Source: an uncultured Clostridium sp. (GTDB taxonomy: Bacteria > Bacillota > Clostridia > Oscillospirales > Acutalibacteraceae). Taken from it: a DNA stretch of 64,000 nt. Below are positions 62,677 to 64,000 of this stretch, in pieces (position 1 is the stretch's first letter; each line of letters opens with the position of its first letter). The stretch spans positions 1 to 64,000 of the forward strand of contig CAKUYY010000002.1 in assembly GCA_934717555.1 (NCBI GenBank). Reading direction: 5' to 3'. Made by a program: the position numbers and the translations under genes. The notes beneath the pieces are model-generated. The model was not told the DNA's origin. It made no database searches and saw nothing but the letters and a program-made list of their open reading frames with translations.

Positions 62677-64000
62677 GTGCCCCTGATTAGCTTGTGGGTA
62701 TCATGGATATCTACAGATAGAAGAGATATGTTTCAGTTTGCTGTTGTGCGTGCTGGCGTTCCTGGCATCTTTGCACTTGGTACTGTGTATTGCCTTGAAT
62801 ATCTGTGTGCCGTTTTTGCTGATTTTTGTCCAGGCGTCGCAGATCAATCCCAAAGGATACTTTGCCTATGCCATGATGTTTGTGTTTTTAGAACTGATGC
62901 CTCCCGCCCCTTCCGAACTGGGAATGGAACTATTTGTGTTTTTTGTAATCGCGTGGATCCTGATTTCGGCCTTGCTTTTTTATTCCAAATCATAAGCCGT
63001 TTTCCTTGTACAGTGAAAAAACAAAATTTCAGGACATATTTTTTGTATTGTTCCAAAGGGTATTTTATCTGGTCAGCGATTCGGTGAGACAGGAGGAAAT
63101 GGACGAAAAGGGCATACAGGAAATCCAATATCTGGCGCGGTTTTTGAGAAAGATAGACCCCAATATGACCAGACAGGAAAACAGTCTGTTAATCCAGGAG
63201 GCTTACGCCATGCTGGAGGAGATGTGCATACCGGATGGAAGGCTGTGTATCCGTATCCGCAGTATTTTACATATGCTTATTCTGATTCTCAGAACTATGG
63301 AACATCCGGTTTCCCACAGGATTCCCTGGAGGATAAGCGGCAGGGAACTGCTGATCCATTTACGCAGGAAGTGTACCATAAGTTCTTTTGAAATGAGAGT
63401 GGCCCTCCGGATGGTCATTGTACTGGTTGTCAGTTTTACCATCAGCTGGTTTCTGCTTGTCACCCATTCTTATTGGATTTCTCCAACGCCTTTTGATTGA
63501 TACAGCCCGACTATGAGGAGAGCGCCCACCGGATGAGGATCGCCCCATCGGAACCCTGATTGGGTGCATGGTGGAATATATCGTTTGCCCTGGTGATGCT
63601 TTCCCTGATGTACTGCGCTACTTCGGGGACGTGGAATCAGCCTATTTTTTCTACCTGTTATGCGCTGACTTTGGCGTCCATGACCATAGAGGAGACTCTG
63701 GCCATAGAACTTGGGATGGTTTACCTGCTGGCTGCGGTGGGCATTGTATTCTTTGGTAACTGCATTTGTATTTCCTACGAAAAGGAAAGTCCTTTTCCGT
63801 CTCAATATGAACGAATTATTCCGGACGCAGCAGGAATATTGGGAAATTATGAAGGACCGTATATACGGATGGCAGGGAGTTTCCGTTTCCAGCGGCCTGC
63901 TGGCGCATTTTCATATGCTTTACGAACAGGCCGCGGCTTATTTAAAAAATCCCGCAGAGAAACTGGATGAGGAGGCTTACCGGAGCAATCTTTTGACCCT
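62677..64000 (+). pseudogene. FUSC family membrane protein gene, broken by several frameshifts, cut by the right edge
   Basis: Segments in different frames align in order to one FUSC-type protein. About 62687-62990: membrane segments ending ISALLFY. 62985-63497: SLYSEKTKFQDIFF through HSYWIS. 63500-63535: IQPDYEESAHRMR. 63544-63585: PIGTLIGCMVEYIV. 63575-63760: FALVMLSLMYCATSG to FFGNC. 63765-64000: NMNELFRTQQEYWE to the edge. That needs about five frame changes (near 62985, 63497, 63541, 63580 and 63762). All other genes in the window are intact, so sequencing error is a poor explanation. Whether the 3' part is complete lies beyond the window. Confidence 0.8.

Overview
This is chromosomal core-genome DNA of a spore-forming anaerobe of the Firmicutes, class Clostridia, most like the Oscillospirales/Ruminococcaceae. 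The evidence is: spoVAC/spoVAD and a SpoVB-type flippase; a Firmicutes-type long S12; dgt-dnaG-rpoD and rpoBC-rpsL-rpsG-fusA-tuf blocks; class III (anaerobic) NrdDG; rubrerythrin; 2-hydroxyacyl-CoA dehydratase activase-type proteins; and strong AGGAGG ribosome binding sites. I saw no rRNA, tRNA, IS element, prophage or CRISPR array.

Layout. 1-5.8 kb (minus): an ABC importer of the iron/2-aminoethylphosphonate type (tandem paralogous binding lipoproteins, ATPase, fused permease) ending in an unusual winged-helix/nucleotidyltransferase (LicC/PntC-like) fusion. 6.0-7.0 kb: birA. 7.2-12.5 kb (plus): DUF951, prfA, a TsaC/Sua5 protein, coaE, a lytic transglycosylase and an M18 aminopeptidase. 12.6-14.3 kb (minus): pyk. 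14.5-18.1 kb (plus): a VanY-like protein lacking zinc ligands, a GH43-like propeller protein, a GNAT, rpmE and a YigZ/IMPACT protein. 18.3-22.8 kb: dgt, dnaG, rpoD and an Rrf2 regulator. 23-35.4 kb: rpoB, rpoC, rpsL, rpsG, fusA and tuf. 35.8-41.5 kb: a Crp/Fnr regulator divergent from leuCD, then nrdDG under a consensus promoter with an NrdR box. 41.7-49.1 kb: a SpoVB-like flippase, a GNAT, DegV and a heterodimeric ABC exporter. 49.2-53.0 kb: a DUF4430 lipoprotein, a DUF3267 protein with a broken HExxH, RtcB, a hexapeptide acetyltransferase and an MnmM-like methyltransferase. 53.5-57.7 kb (minus): a split acyl-CoA dehydratase activase system. 58-64 kb: MarR, spoVAD/spoVAC, rubrerythrin, a GNAT-sirtuin pair and a decayed FUSC-family gene running off the right edge.

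The most unusual items are as follows. (1) The importer and its enzyme-tethered HTH: both binding-protein genes have near-identical promoters carrying the same pair of inverted half-sites exactly 53 bp apart, suggesting a self-contained uptake, nucleotide activation and repression circuit for a choline/phosphonate-like ligand. (2) A predicted three-way-junction RNA filling the rpsG-fusA gap, closed by a 14-pair long-range helix. (3) Two metallopeptidase-fold proteins that have lost metal ligands. (4) A small dispersed hairpin repeat present in three intergenic regions. (5) A GNAT gene whose full-length frame lacks a normal start codon. Assignments rest on reading motifs by eye; no database search was possible.
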